Shown here piece by piece: positions 8,432 through 17,626 of a DNA stretch of 64,000 nucleotides. A program made the translations under genes and the position numbers. Source of the stretch: JANOYY01 sp043720395. GTDB taxonomy: Bacteria; Actinomycetota; Acidimicrobiia; Acidimicrobiales; JANYDT01. The notes under the pieces were generated by a model. The model saw only the letters and a list, made by a program, of their open reading frames with translations, had not been told where the DNA came from and searched no databases. Position 1 is the first letter of the stretch; each line of letters begins with the position of its first letter. Location: assembly GCA_043720395.1 (NCBI GenBank), contig JAYSSR010000057.1:28138-92137 (forward strand), written 5' to 3'.

Positions 8432-9304
8432 CTACGCCTTCGGTTCCGCCCGAGGTGTCGTCTTGTAGTCCTTCCCACCGTACTTGTAGCCACGCTCGTC
8501 GAGCTTGAGGGCTTCGGTGCGGACCTCGGCGAGCGCATCGGCGTCGAGGGTCTCGAACGTTTCAAGCACGAGGCTTTCGTCCTCGTCGCCTCCACGTGGG
8601 TCGACACGGAGGATGCCAATGCCGGGCGCGTAGTTCTTCAGCTGGTGTCCGTCCTTCGGGTGGTTGTTCCACTCGTCGATGACCAGAACGTTGGGAAAGC
8701 ACCCGATGGCGCTGCATGCCTGCCGGTCGAGTGCCTCGACCCGAGCCCCGTCGAGGAAGTCGACCTTCGGGGCGGTTCCCGCCCGGTAGCTCGGGCTCCC
8801 GACCTTCGGACTTCCCGGTACGTGGATGCCTCCCAACGCCCCCCGTTCACCCGATATCCACGTACTCGGGGCACCCATGAACTTGCCCTTTTCCGAGTAC
8901 TCCTCGGGATACTCCCCGAGGTTCCAGAGACTTCCCTCGCCGTCCTGTGCGAAGAACGCAAGTTCCGTCTCTGCGACGCGCCCCTCGTTCACGTCCTCCT
9001 CCCACACCACCACGGTCTTCACGCCGTGGATGACCTTCGTGAGATCGGTGACGGTGATGATCACCTGATGGGGCTGGAGGCCCGATCCTCTGTTGGCGGT
9101 TCCTTCGAGCACCCAACGCGTGCCGACGGCCATCGGGAAGTACTTGTTGTCGATGGTGGTTGGATCAGGGAAGGCCGCTGGATCGAAGTTGACCTGTGGT
9201 GGAATCTCCGGCTTTGGTCCGGAGCTACCGCCACATGCGACGAGGCCGCCTCCGAGGAACAAGAACCCGAGAGTCGCGACTGCGCAATGAGCACGTGGTT
9301 TCAT
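8432..9304 (-). CDS. Lipoprotein of unknown function, last gene of the RND operon
   Basis: About 290 aa from ATG 9304, 1 nt after the upstream RND gene stop. The signal peptide ends in lipobox LVAC with Cys24. The mature protein contains PMAVGTRWVLEG, VIITVTDLTKVIHGVKTVVVWEED, ELAFFAQDGEGSLWNLGE and YAPGIGILRVDPR. This pattern of beta strands is found in uncharacterised actinobacterial lipoproteins. Four consecutive genes transcribed together (two RND pumps, adaptor-like protein, this lipoprotein) suggest a periplasm-side accessory role. Function is inferred from context only. Confidence 0.75.
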   Translation of the reverse strand: MKPRAHCAVATLGFLFLGGGLVACGGSSGPKPEIPPQVNFDPAAFPDPTTIDNKYFPMAVGTRWVLEGTANRGSGLQPHQVIITVTDLTKVIHGVKTVVVWEEDVNEGRVAETELAFFAQDGEGSLWNLGEYPEEYSEKGKFMGAPSTWISGERGALGGIHVPGSPKVGSPSYRAGTAPKVDFLDGARVEALDRQACSAIGCFPNVLVIDEWNNHPKDGHQLKNYAPGIGILRVDPRGGDEDESLVLETFETLDADALAEVRTEALKLDERGYKYGGKDYKTTPRAEPKA

Positions 9305-9305
9305 T

Positions 9306-12300
9306 TCAGGCTCCGGCACCTAGAGCGGCCCGCGTACGTTCGGCCTTGGACTTCCCAAAACGGAGGTAGAGCGGCGGAACTACAAAGAGGTTCAACACGG
9401 TGGATGTCACGAGCCCTCCGAGGATGACCATGCCCATCGGGTATTCGATCTCCTGCCCGGCCACCTCCCCGAACATGACCAGCGGAATCAGCGCCAGACC
9501 AGTTGTCAGCGCGGTCATAAGGATCGGTGCCAGTCGCTCGCTGGCGCCGCGCAGTACCAAGGCGTGACCGAAGACTTCGCCTTCGGACTCCTCAAGGTGT
9601 TGGTAATGGCTTATCAGCATGATGCCGTTTCTCGCAACGATGCCGAGAACGGTAAAGAACCCTACGAGCGAGCCGAGCGAAATCACGTCCCCCTTGAACC
9701 AGATCACCAGCACGCCACCCACAAGCGCGGTCGGCAGCGTCGCGAAGACGAGAATGGCGAGTCGCCAACGCTTCAGAACCACTCGGAGGAGACAGAAGAT
9801 CCCGGCGGCCGCAACGAGCGCCCATCCGAGAAGACGGCGCTGGGCGGCCTGACGCTCGGTGTACTCGCCGAGCATCACGGCGTTGTAACCGAGCGGGAAA
9901 TCCACATCGTCAAGTTGGTCGCGTACATCGCCAACGACCGACCCAAGATCACGTCCGCTGACGTTTGCCGCTATGTCGATCCGACGCGACAGCGCTTCGT
10001 GCTTGATGCTGTTCGGCGTCGGTTTCACGGACACGGACGCGACATCTGCAAGTCGCACCTTGTTGCCGTCCGGCGTGTCGATGAGCAAGTTCTGTATGTC
10101 GGTCACGCTGTTGCGCGCCTCCGGAACACTCCAAACCTGAACGTCGTAGGCCTTGCCAGCCCGGAAGATGTCGCCGACTTCCTCGCCGGCAACGAGCGTT
10201 GCGGCGGCGCGACGGACGTCACCGGGCTTCACCCCATAAACCTTGGCCTTCTGGAGATCTACCTCGACTTCAATTTGGGGAACCTCGACGAGCAGCTCCG
10301 CGTGTTCCTCGATGACCCCATCGATGCGGCCGAGCATCGCCTCGATCTCCGCCGCCTTGTCGCGAAGTACTGCAAGGTCATCACCGAACACGCGAATCAC
10401 GATGGCATCGCTCGACCCAGCGAGTACCTCACGGATACGTTCCTTCAGGTAGGTCTGCACGTCTCGACGAAGGCCGGGGTAACCGTCGACCATCTCCTGA
10501 ATCGCGGCAACCGTCTTGTCGTAGTCGACCGACGGATCGACGCTGATCCAATTCTCCCCGAAGTCGACGCCCACAACTTCGTCGGCCTGAAAGGCCTGCC
10601 CGATATGTGCACCGAAGTTGCGAACACCAGGAATTGCTCGGAGTTCCTTGCTTGCGGCGATCGTGATTCGCTGCATCTCCGGGTGAGATGTTCCAGGATT
10701 CGTCACCCAATGCATCAGGAAGTCGCGTTCCTTGAAGTCCGGAAGTAGCGACTGGCCGAGTCGGGGGCCGACAACGATACCGGCGACCAAGGTGACGAGC
10801 GCGAGAGCGAATGAGGGGCCAGGAACGCGGATCATCTCCGACAGCGCCCGATCGTAGACCCGCATGAGCACGCGGACGACGGGTGACTGACCACGGGAAA
10901 GCTTTGCGCGCTGAAACAGAATGAGGCTCAATGCCGGAGTGATGATGAGGGCAACGACCATCGAAACGAGCACGGCCAACGCGTACGACGTCGCGAGCGG
11001 CTTGAAGAAGGCACCCGTGAGGCCCGTGAGGAAGAACACCGGCAACAATGCCAGGGCCTCGATGAGCGATGCGTAGACCACTGCGCCGCGCACCTCGACC
11101 GATGCTTCGAGGACGATCTTCGCCACCGACTCCCCGGAGTTTGTTGCCCGTGCTTCTCTCAGGCGTCTGACAATGTTCTCGACGTCGACTATCGCGTCGT
11201 CGACGATCGCCCCCAGCGCGATGACCATTCCGGCGAGGAGCATCGTGTTGATCGTCGCTCCGCGCGCATAGAGGACCATTCCCGCGGCCATCAACGACAG
11301 GGGAATCGTGATGAGGCTGATGAGCGCGCTCCGCCAGTCGAACAGGAAGAGGCTGAGTACGAGTACGACGAGGAAGGAGCCGAGAAGCAGCGATTCGGTC
11401 AGGTTCTCGATCGCCGTCTTCACGAACGTCGCAGGGCGAAAAATCGTGGTGTCGACCTCGATTCCGGTGAGGCCAGGCTTCAGCTCAGCCAAGGCGGCCT
11501 CGACGCCTTCGGTCACATCGAGCGTGTTCCCCCAGGGTAGCTTTTCGACGATCAGCATGATTCCGACACTGTCGTTTATGATCGCGTCGCCGATCATGGG
11601 CTGATGATCTTCCTTCACGACAGCGACATCGGTGAGGCGCAGGGGTCTGCCATCGCGAAGCTCAATCGTGACTTTCGAGAGGTCCTCAGCAGTGACGATT
11701 GGCAGCACCGTCTGGACGCCGAGACGTTGGTTCGGCGTCTCGATGAAACCGCCGGTCCCGATGAGCGCTCCATCCGAGTACCGCAGCAGGCCGGCATCGA
11801 GTGAATCGGCAGTCGCCTCCATGACTGCATCGAGCGTCACTTTGTGCTCGGTCAGCTTTTCCGGAATCACCTGCACCTGGTACATCTTCAGGCGTTCGCC
11901 CCAGATTGCCACGTTCGCCACGCCCGGCACACGTAGCAGGCGCGCTCGTATCGTCCAGTACGACATCATCGACATGTCGGTCAGCGAAACCGTGTCCGAC
12001 GAGAGCCCGATCTTCATGACACGGCTCGTGGCAGAGAGCGGTTGGAGCATCACCGGAGGCGCGGCCCATGTCGGCAGAATCGGCGTTACCGTGTTGACGC
12101 GTTCGGATACGAGCTGGCGGGCTTTGAAGATGTCCGTGCCCGGCTTGAAGATCAATTCGATCGACGACAGCTGGGGCACGGACTTGGACCGCATCACCTC
12201 GAGTCCATCGAGACCGTTGAGGGACTGTTCGAGAGGGACGGTAACTAAGGCTTCGGTCTCCGACGGGGACAGTCCCATGCAGATGGTCTGAATCTCCACC

Positions 12301-12437
12301 CTCGGTGGAGCGAATTCCGGAAACACGTCCACAGGCATGGAGCGCAACTGGCCCATACCGAACAGCATCATCGCTCCTGCTGCAGCGACGATCAGATACC
12401 TGAATTTCAGGCTTGACTTCACGATCCAGCGCATCAT
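9306..12437 (-). CDS. CusA/CzcA-like RND efflux transporter (pump 1)
   Basis: A 1043-aa protein of full RND length with the heavy-metal-efflux pattern: N-terminal TM1, VDVFPEFAPPRVEIQT, two large periplasmic loops, and 12 expected TMs. The TM4 region reads GAIVDDAIVDVENIVRRL. It keeps the Asp and Glu equivalent to CzcA D408 and E415, but has Ala where CzcA has D402. Known relatives export Cu, Ag, Co, Zn or Cd by proton antiport; the substrate here may differ because the relay is altered. It starts 36 bp after the adaptor-like gene, and the lipoprotein follows it. The ATGATG start gives two equivalent choices. Confidence 0.9.
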   Translation of the reverse strand: MMRWIVKSSLKFRYLIVAAAGAMMLFGMGQLRSMPVDVFPEFAPPRVEIQTICMGLSPSETEALVTVPLEQSLNGLDGLEVMRSKSVPQLSSIELIFKPGTDIFKARQLVSERVNTVTPILPTWAAPPVMLQPLSATSRVMKIGLSSDTVSLTDMSMMSYWTIRARLLRVPGVANVAIWGERLKMYQVQVIPEKLTEHKVTLDAVMEATADSLDAGLLRYSDGALIGTGGFIETPNQRLGVQTVLPIVTAEDLSKVTIELRDGRPLRLTDVAVVKEDHQPMIGDAIINDSVGIMLIVEKLPWGNTLDVTEGVEAALAELKPGLTGIEVDTTIFRPATFVKTAIENLTESLLLGSFLVVLVLSLFLFDWRSALISLITIPLSLMAAGMVLYARGATINTMLLAGMVIALGAIVDDAIVDVENIVRRLREARATNSGESVAKIVLEASVEVRGAVVYASLIEALALLPVFFLTGLTGAFFKPLATSYALAVLVSMVVALIITPALSLILFQRAKLSRGQSPVVRVLMRVYDRALSEMIRVPGPSFALALVTLVAGIVVGPRLGQSLLPDFKERDFLMHWVTNPGTSHPEMQRITIAASKELRAIPGVRNFGAHIGQAFQADEVVGVDFGENWISVDPSVDYDKTVAAIQEMVDGYPGLRRDVQTYLKERIREVLAGSSDAIVIRVFGDDLAVLRDKAAEIEAMLGRIDGVIEEHAELLVEVPQIEVEVDLQKAKVYGVKPGDVRRAAATLVAGEEVGDIFRAGKAYDVQVWSVPEARNSVTDIQNLLIDTPDGNKVRLADVASVSVKPTPNSIKHEALSRRIDIAANVSGRDLGSVVGDVRDQLDDVDFPLGYNAVMLGEYTERQAAQRRLLGWALVAAAGIFCLLRVVLKRWRLAILVFATLPTALVGGVLVIWFKGDVISLGSLVGFFTVLGIVARNGIMLISHYQHLEESEGEVFGHALVLRGASERLAPILMTALTTGLALIPLVMFGEVAGQEIEYPMGMVILGGLVTSTVLNLFVVPPLYLRFGKSKAERTRAALGAGA

Positions 12438-12473
12438 GGCCGGTATTCCCGTCTCTTCGATCCGACTTGTATG

Positions 12474-12944
12474 TCAGTGCCCGCCGCCGACGCCGAGTTC
12501 GGAGCCGAGCAGCTCCGACACCCCGACGGTGGCGACCTTTGTTCCCGGCTTCGGTCCTTTTGCAAGGAGGGCGAGACCTGCCACGATCGTTGTGACAGTC
12601 ACGGCCTGGCGGACGAACACGAGTGAGTTGGTCGTCGTGTACACCCAGGTCGCCCCCTTCTTGTCGTAGACGATTGCCGAGTACGGCACGCTGAGCGTCA
12701 CCGGGGAGCCCGCAAGGGAAGCGCTGGCGACCGGCTTCGTCTGGATGCCAAGGCGCTCGACGGCGCGCTTCGACAGCGTGATCCGCCGAAGCTCGGATCC
12801 GGCGATCTCCTCCACGACAAGTGGTTTCTCTTTGGCCGTCGCGGTGGCGATCGCCTGCGACACCGAGGTACCGGAAAGGCTCGCAGCCAGCAGGAACACA
12901 GTGCACAGACGTACGGAACGGTTCGTTTGTCGGGGGGCGCTCAT
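12474..12944 (-). CDS. Truncated RND adaptor-like exported protein
   Basis: A 156-aa protein with a signal peptide of about 31 residues (VRLCTVFLLAASLSGTSVSQAIA). The mature part contains ITLSKRAVERLGIQTKPV, then VPYSAIVYDKKGATWVYTT, FVRQAVTV and GTKVATVGVSELLGSELG. This is the distal beta-barrel and membrane-proximal part of a CusB-type periplasmic adaptor. The hairpin and lipoyl domains of a normal adaptor (about 350-450 aa) are absent. It sits between the two RND genes. The absence of a hairpin fits a cell with no outer-membrane TolC channel. The ATG follows a purine-rich GAGGA site. Confidence 0.75.
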   Translation of the reverse strand: MSAPRQTNRSVRLCTVFLLAASLSGTSVSQAIATATAKEKPLVVEEIAGSELRRITLSKRAVERLGIQTKPVASASLAGSPVTLSVPYSAIVYDKKGATWVYTTTNSLVFVRQAVTVTTIVAGLALLAKGPKPGTKVATVGVSELLGSELGVGGGH

Positions 12945-12980
12945 GATGAATCCTCGTTTTTCGTGTTCATGGTTTGGCTC

Positions 12981-15900
12981 TCAGACGGTGTTGTGCAGAG
13001 GTGAGGTCGGGAAGCGGGAGACGACGGCGGGCAGCACGAAAAGGCTGACGAACGTGGATGTCACCAGGCCGCCGAGCAGCACGATGGAAAGTGGATGGAC
13101 GATCTCGTAACCGAGACGGTTGCCGAAGAGGGCGAGCACAAGGAAGGCGATTCCACTCGCCGCCGCCGTGGTGAGGACTGATGGCAGCCTGTCCTTTGCG
13201 CTCCGCGAGACGAGTTCGCTTGTGTCCTGATCTGGGGACTCGGACTCCAGCTGGTGCCATCGCCCCACAAGAAGCAGGCCGTTGCGCACGGTGAGACCGA
13301 AGAGGGCGAGGAAGGCGATCGAAGCACCGAAGGAGATCGTCTGTCCGTTGGCGAGTAGGGCGGCGACGAGTCCCCCCCCGATCCCGACGAACGACGTCAC
13401 CGTGACCGCGAAGGCCCGGCGCCAGCTCGTGAACGCCACCTGCAGCAGGAGCAGCACAGCGACGAGCGCCGCCGCGCAGACCGTGACGAAACGTCGCCTC
13501 GCATTCTGCAGGTCCTGGTAGTCGCCCAACACTTCAGCGTGATGTTCCAACGGGAAGCTCATCTTCGCGAGCTCCGATCTGATCTCGTTGCGGATGGAGG
13601 CGACCGACCGACCGCTCGCGGTCGCGGTGACATCAATGCTCCGGCGGACCGCTTCATGCTCGATGACATTCGGAGTCGGCCCGATCGATACGTTTGCGAC
13701 GTCGCCGAGATGAACCTGCGAGCCGTCGGGGGTGTCGACGAGCAGCATCTGGACGCTCGTCAGGCTCTCTCGCATCGCTGGGGTGCCCCGCACGACGACC
13801 TCGAACACTTTCTGATCTTCGAAGAGACTGCCGACCTCGATGCCGGAAATGAGCGTCGCAGCTGCTCGACGCACGTCGCCTGGCTTGAGGCTGTACTTCT
13901 GAGCAGATTCGAGGTCGACTTCGATTTTCATCGTGGGTTCGTCGATCTGGAGATCTGCGCGGGCACTAGACACGCCGTCGAGACCGGCCACCATCGCGCG
14001 CACTTCGCCTGCTTTCGTGCGCAATACCTCAAGATCTTGGCCGAATATCCTCACGACAAGCGGATCGCTGGTTCCCGTAAGGACCTTGCGGACCCGCTGC
14101 TCGGGGTAGCTGAGGACATCCGTGCGCAGCCCCGGGTAACCGTCGATGACCGCCTGTACGCGGCGAACGGTCGACGGATAGTTGGCACCGGATTTGACGC
14201 GTAACCAGATTTCGCCGGAGTTGATACCCACCACCTGATCGGAAGTGATGGCGCGCCCGACGTGAGCGCCGACGTTTTCGATCCCGGCAACACCTTTGAG
14301 TTCTCGCTCGGCTCGTTGTGTCACCCTCGACATCTCCGCCAGCGACGTCCCTGGTGGACCATCCCAGGCGACGATCAGGTCGGTGTCATTGAACGTCGGA
14401 CGCACGGCCTTGTCGAGCATTGGGAACGTTCCGAGACAGACGATCGCGACAAGTGCGCCCGCAGCGATGATCGGCCAGGGGCGACGCGCGGAGAAGGCCG
14501 TTGCGCGCTCGTACAGCCTGGCGGCTGGGCGAAGCAACGGCGATGTGCGGCGTCGGGCCGACGATCGGGAGAAGAGCTCCGCGGTCAGAGCGGGCGTAAA
14601 TGTCAATGCCACGACGAACGATGCGAGGACGGCGAGGGCATATGACGACGCCACCGGCGGGAAGAACGAGTCGGTCGACAAACCGTCCATCACGAAGATC
14701 GGGACGAGCGACATCAAGATGATGGCGGCGCCGTACGCGGCGAGGCTGCGCGTCTCCAGCGAACCCCGAAGCACGATGTTGTCGACGGGTTCTGTGCTTC
14801 CCGCTGTGCGCGCATCGGTGATTCTTCGACTGAGGAGGTCTGCATCGACGACGGCGTCGTCGACCACGATGATTACTGAGAGGACCAACCCGGCAACGAC
14901 CATCGCGTGAAAGGTCGTGCCTCGCATGTAGAGGACCAGTGCCGAGGCGATCAGAGCGGCTCCGACGGAGAGGATGCTGACGATCGCCGTACGCCAGTCG
15001 AGGAACAGCAGCGCCAGGCTGAGCGCGAGGGCAACTGCTCCGAACAGGATGGCCAGCCGGAGTCGGTCGGATGCCGTGTCGACAAGGCGAGCCGGCCGGT
15101 AGACCGACGTGTCGATCGAAACACCCTTCAGGCCGGGACGCAAGGCTTCGAAGGCCGAATCGATCGCCCTGGTGACCTCAAGAGTATCGGCATTGGGGAA
15201 CTTCTCGATGACCAGCATGAGCCCTGTCCCGTCGGTGAACACTGCGTCGCCGATCAGAGGCTGGTGATCCTCGACGACGTCCGCAACGTCGCCAAGGCGG
15301 ATCGGGGCTCCTTCTCGCTCTTCTATCGCGACCTGGGCCAAGTCCTTCGCTGCCTTGATCGGGGAGAGGTGCTGCACACCGAGCCGCTGGTTCGGGGTAT
15401 CGATGAATCCACCGGTACCCGGTGTCGACGCCTCGAGGAACGTGAGCGGCGAGACCCAGAGGGCGTTGCCCGCGGTTGCAATCACCTGCTCGACGGTGAC
15501 TTTGTTCTTGTTCAGGCGTGCCGGGTCGATCTGCACCTGAAGTTGCCGTTCGCGCTGTCCCCAGATTGCAACGTTCGCGACGCCGCGTGCGCCCATCAGG
15601 CGAGGGCGGATCGTCCACCGTGCGAGCACGGACAGTTCGATCGGGCTCAGTGTCTCCGAGGACACTTTGACCATCATCACCCGACTGGTCGAAGACAACG
15701 GCTGCAGCATCTGCGGCGGTTTCGAGACCTGCGGCAGCGCATGCGCCTGCGTCATGCGCTCTTGCACGACCTGGCGGGCCTTGATCAGATCGGTGCCCGG
15801 CTCGAAGATCATTTCGATCGACGACAGACCGGGCACGGAACGGGAACGGATCACGTCGAGCCAGGCGATGCCGCTCAGGAGGTCCTGCTCGATCGGCACC

Positions 15901-16097
15901 GTGATCAACTGTTCGACCTCTTCGGCGGAAAGTCCGAGCGCCTCGGTCTGGACTTCTACCGTCGGCGGTGAGAACTCCGGAAGCTCGTCCACCTTCGCGT
16001 CGTTCAACCGCCAAACCCCGACGACCATCATCGCGAGGGTCATTGCGATGACCATGCGCCGGTTCCGCAGGCTCCACGCCACGATCGAATGCATCAT
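12981..16097 (-). CDS. CusA/CzcA-like RND efflux transporter (pump 2)
   Basis: A 1038-aa RND protein, clearly paralogous to pump 1 (shared VEVQTEALGLSAEEVEQLITVP, SSIEMIFEPGTDLIKARQ, NVAIWGQR, GTGGFIDTPNQRLGVQ). The TM4 motif is VIIVVDDAVVDADLLSRRI: the central Asp is kept, the position of CzcA E415 is Asp, and that of D402 is Ser. This is the first gene of the operon, with the purine-rich site AAGGAAGAAGGAA just before ATGATG. Two diverged pumps with one partial adaptor suggest a heteromeric trimer or two substrates, like the MdtB/MdtC pair; this is inference. Confidence 0.9.
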   Translation of the reverse strand: MMHSIVAWSLRNRRMVIAMTLAMMVVGVWRLNDAKVDELPEFSPPTVEVQTEALGLSAEEVEQLITVPIEQDLLSGIAWLDVIRSRSVPGLSSIEMIFEPGTDLIKARQVVQERMTQAHALPQVSKPPQMLQPLSSTSRVMMVKVSSETLSPIELSVLARWTIRPRLMGARGVANVAIWGQRERQLQVQIDPARLNKNKVTVEQVIATAGNALWVSPLTFLEASTPGTGGFIDTPNQRLGVQHLSPIKAAKDLAQVAIEEREGAPIRLGDVADVVEDHQPLIGDAVFTDGTGLMLVIEKFPNADTLEVTRAIDSAFEALRPGLKGVSIDTSVYRPARLVDTASDRLRLAILFGAVALALSLALLFLDWRTAIVSILSVGAALIASALVLYMRGTTFHAMVVAGLVLSVIIVVDDAVVDADLLSRRITDARTAGSTEPVDNIVLRGSLETRSLAAYGAAIILMSLVPIFVMDGLSTDSFFPPVASSYALAVLASFVVALTFTPALTAELFSRSSARRRTSPLLRPAARLYERATAFSARRPWPIIAAGALVAIVCLGTFPMLDKAVRPTFNDTDLIVAWDGPPGTSLAEMSRVTQRAERELKGVAGIENVGAHVGRAITSDQVVGINSGEIWLRVKSGANYPSTVRRVQAVIDGYPGLRTDVLSYPEQRVRKVLTGTSDPLVVRIFGQDLEVLRTKAGEVRAMVAGLDGVSSARADLQIDEPTMKIEVDLESAQKYSLKPGDVRRAAATLISGIEVGSLFEDQKVFEVVVRGTPAMRESLTSVQMLLVDTPDGSQVHLGDVANVSIGPTPNVIEHEAVRRSIDVTATASGRSVASIRNEIRSELAKMSFPLEHHAEVLGDYQDLQNARRRFVTVCAAALVAVLLLLQVAFTSWRRAFAVTVTSFVGIGGGLVAALLANGQTISFGASIAFLALFGLTVRNGLLLVGRWHQLESESPDQDTSELVSRSAKDRLPSVLTTAAASGIAFLVLALFGNRLGYEIVHPLSIVLLGGLVTSTFVSLFVLPAVVSRFPTSPLHNTV

Positions 16098-16200
16098 TTC
16101 CTTCTTCCTTCGTCGTAGGGAATCCGCGTACTCGCGGTTTTCGTCGTGGGTCTTCCGTGGTTATCCGAACATGACTGCGTTGGTCATGCCACTTCCGTGT

Positions 16201-16222
16201 TCAGCTGGGATTCAGCTGGCAC
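16201..16222 (-). promoter_or_regulatory. Candidate response-regulator box before the RND operon
   Basis: Half-sites TCAGCTGGGAT and TCAGCTGGCAC start at 16201 and 16212, an 11-bp period, about 105-125 bp before the RND pump 2 start. The 13-mer GTGTTCAGCTGGG at 16197 differs by one base from GTGTTCAGGTGGG at 8042 before the PepSY gene. This supports binding by the same OmpR-type regulator. Confidence 0.4.
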
Positions 16223-16307
16223 TTGGTAGGTTTCGCTAAAGAGTTTGAGCATCATTGAGCAGAGCAAGTGGAACGTGTATTAGAAGTTCCCGTGACTTGC
16301 TTGCGAT

Positions 16308-16487
16308 ATGGCGGTAAGACCGCGTCGTATAAGACGTAACTCGACCGAGGTCGATGCGTTACGCGCGTTGGAATGGCGATTGTGGCGTCTAAATGACATG
16401 AAAACCGTTGCCGCCGAACAGTACGGCATTGCCCTAAGTCCGTCAACTGAAACCTCACTCACCGAGGCAGGTTTGGCTGCATGCTGA
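16308..16487 (+). CDS. Possible 59-aa protein in low-GC spacer
   Basis: An ATG-to-TGA frame with an Arg-rich start (MAVRPRRIRRNSTEV) and a central segment ALRALEWRLWRLNDMKTVAAE that could form an amphipathic helix. No strong ribosome site precedes it. The local base composition is lower in GC than the flanking genes. It could be a small regulator, a remnant of a transferred gene, or chance. I do not recognise a family. Confidence 0.25.
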   Translation: MAVRPRRIRRNSTEVDALRALEWRLWRLNDMKTVAAEQYGIALSPSTETSLTEAGLAAC

Positions 16488-16615
16488 TGCGATTCCGCCG
16501 AGTTTGATGCTTCCCGCTGGCGAAGCGTGACGGTGCGCGGTTAGGATCGGCCTGGGCGAGCACGGGAAACCCTGTCGCATGACCAGATCGACCGACCATT
16601 CCAAAGGACCGTCTC

Positions 16616-17626
16616 ATGAGGTACAGAAAAACTATGTGTTTTGACAGGATCCGGAATTTCTGGCGCATTGGGTTTCTGCTGTGCCTACCCGTTGCGGTGA
16701 TTGCGGTTGCGGGTTGCAGCTCGAACGCGAACAATGCCGAGGAGGGCGGATCGATCGTTGACGCGCCGCTCGGTCTCGACGAGGCGGGAAGTGCCTTGAA
16801 ACAGATCCAGGTCGAAGAGTTTGTAAAGGTGTGTATGAAGACGGCCGGATTCGACTATGTCCCGGTTGATCCGAACGCAACGAAGGCCGCGATCGTCGGC
16901 GCGGGCGGGCTGACCGATGACGAATACCGCCGCCAATTCGGTTACGGGATCAGCACAGTGTTCGAAAAGGTCGTGGAAATCAGCCAGTCGGCAAACTCGG
17001 CCGACCCGAACGTCGTCTACCGGCGGAGCCTCGATGCGGCAGGGCAGGCGGCTTTCGACAAGACGCTCACGGGCGGGAACACCGACCTCTCGGTGTCAGG
17101 TGCTGTGGACGCCGCAAAAGCTGGCGATCTCAGCGGTCTCGGAGGCTGTATTGGCGAGGCGACCAATCAGGTCTTCGGTGCGACGAACGTCGTGACCGCG
17201 CTTGCAAAGATCGAAGAACTGGATGCGAGGGCGGAGGCAGACCCGAGACTCGTCGCCGCTCGGGCGGCCTGGTCGACATGCATGAAGAAACGAGGGCTCG
17301 ACTACTCCGAACCAAATGCGATCGATGGTGCTCTCTTCGACCGGCTCGCCGGGCTCGTCGGACAGGCCGCCGCAAAATCGGTCGGTGAGACTGGGACGTT
17401 CAGTCCGCTCGTCTTTGGCGCGACCATCGTTCCCGACTACGACAAGGCGGCGCTAGGGAAGCTCCAGGCCGAGGAGCTCGAGACCGCCCAAGCGGACCTC
17501 GAATGCGAAGAAGAATTCGTCGCAGATATCGAGGACGAGGTGAAAGGCGAGTACGAGAAGAAGTTCGCGGACGAGAACGCGGCGCTCATCTCCAGGGCGA
17601 GTGCCGAGCTCGGGCTCAAGAAGTGA
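16616..17626 (+). CDS. Lipoprotein with duplicated CMKxxGxDY motif
   Basis: A 336-aa protein with a signal peptide ending in VAGC (Cys34), so membrane-anchored outside the cell. ATG 16634 is an alternative start that would give a more normal signal length. The mature protein has two copies of a Cys-containing motif: VCMKTAGFDYVPVDPN near residue 80 and TCMKKRGLDYSEPN near residue 222. Two further Cys lie in GGCIGE and LECEEE, giving possible disulphides. The C-terminus is highly charged and helical. The stop overlaps the GTG of the downstream adaptor (GTGA), so it is the first gene of a three-gene export operon. It may act as a substrate-binding or assembly lipoprotein. Function unknown. Confidence 0.75.
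   Translation: MRYRKTMCFDRIRNFWRIGFLLCLPVAVIAVAGCSSNANNAEEGGSIVDAPLGLDEAGSALKQIQVEEFVKVCMKTAGFDYVPVDPNATKAAIVGAGGLTDDEYRRQFGYGISTVFEKVVEISQSANSADPNVVYRRSLDAAGQAAFDKTLTGGNTDLSVSGAVDAAKAGDLSGLGGCIGEATNQVFGATNVVTALAKIEELDARAEADPRLVAARAAWSTCMKKRGLDYSEPNAIDGALFDRLAGLVGQAAAKSVGETGTFSPLVFGATIVPDYDKAALGKLQAEELETAQADLECEEEFVADIEDEVKGEYEKKFADENAALISRASAELGLKK

Larger units (their letters stand above)
16098..16615. other. Divergent intergenic region of the two export operons
   Basis: A 518-bp gap between the RND operon (minus) and the lipoprotein/ABC operon (plus). It contains the 11-bp direct repeat at 16201, repeated CTTCCGTG words at 16153 and 16192, and a lower-GC stretch (about 16240-16440) with one 59-codon ORF. 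No RNA gene is recognisable. Confidence 0.6.
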
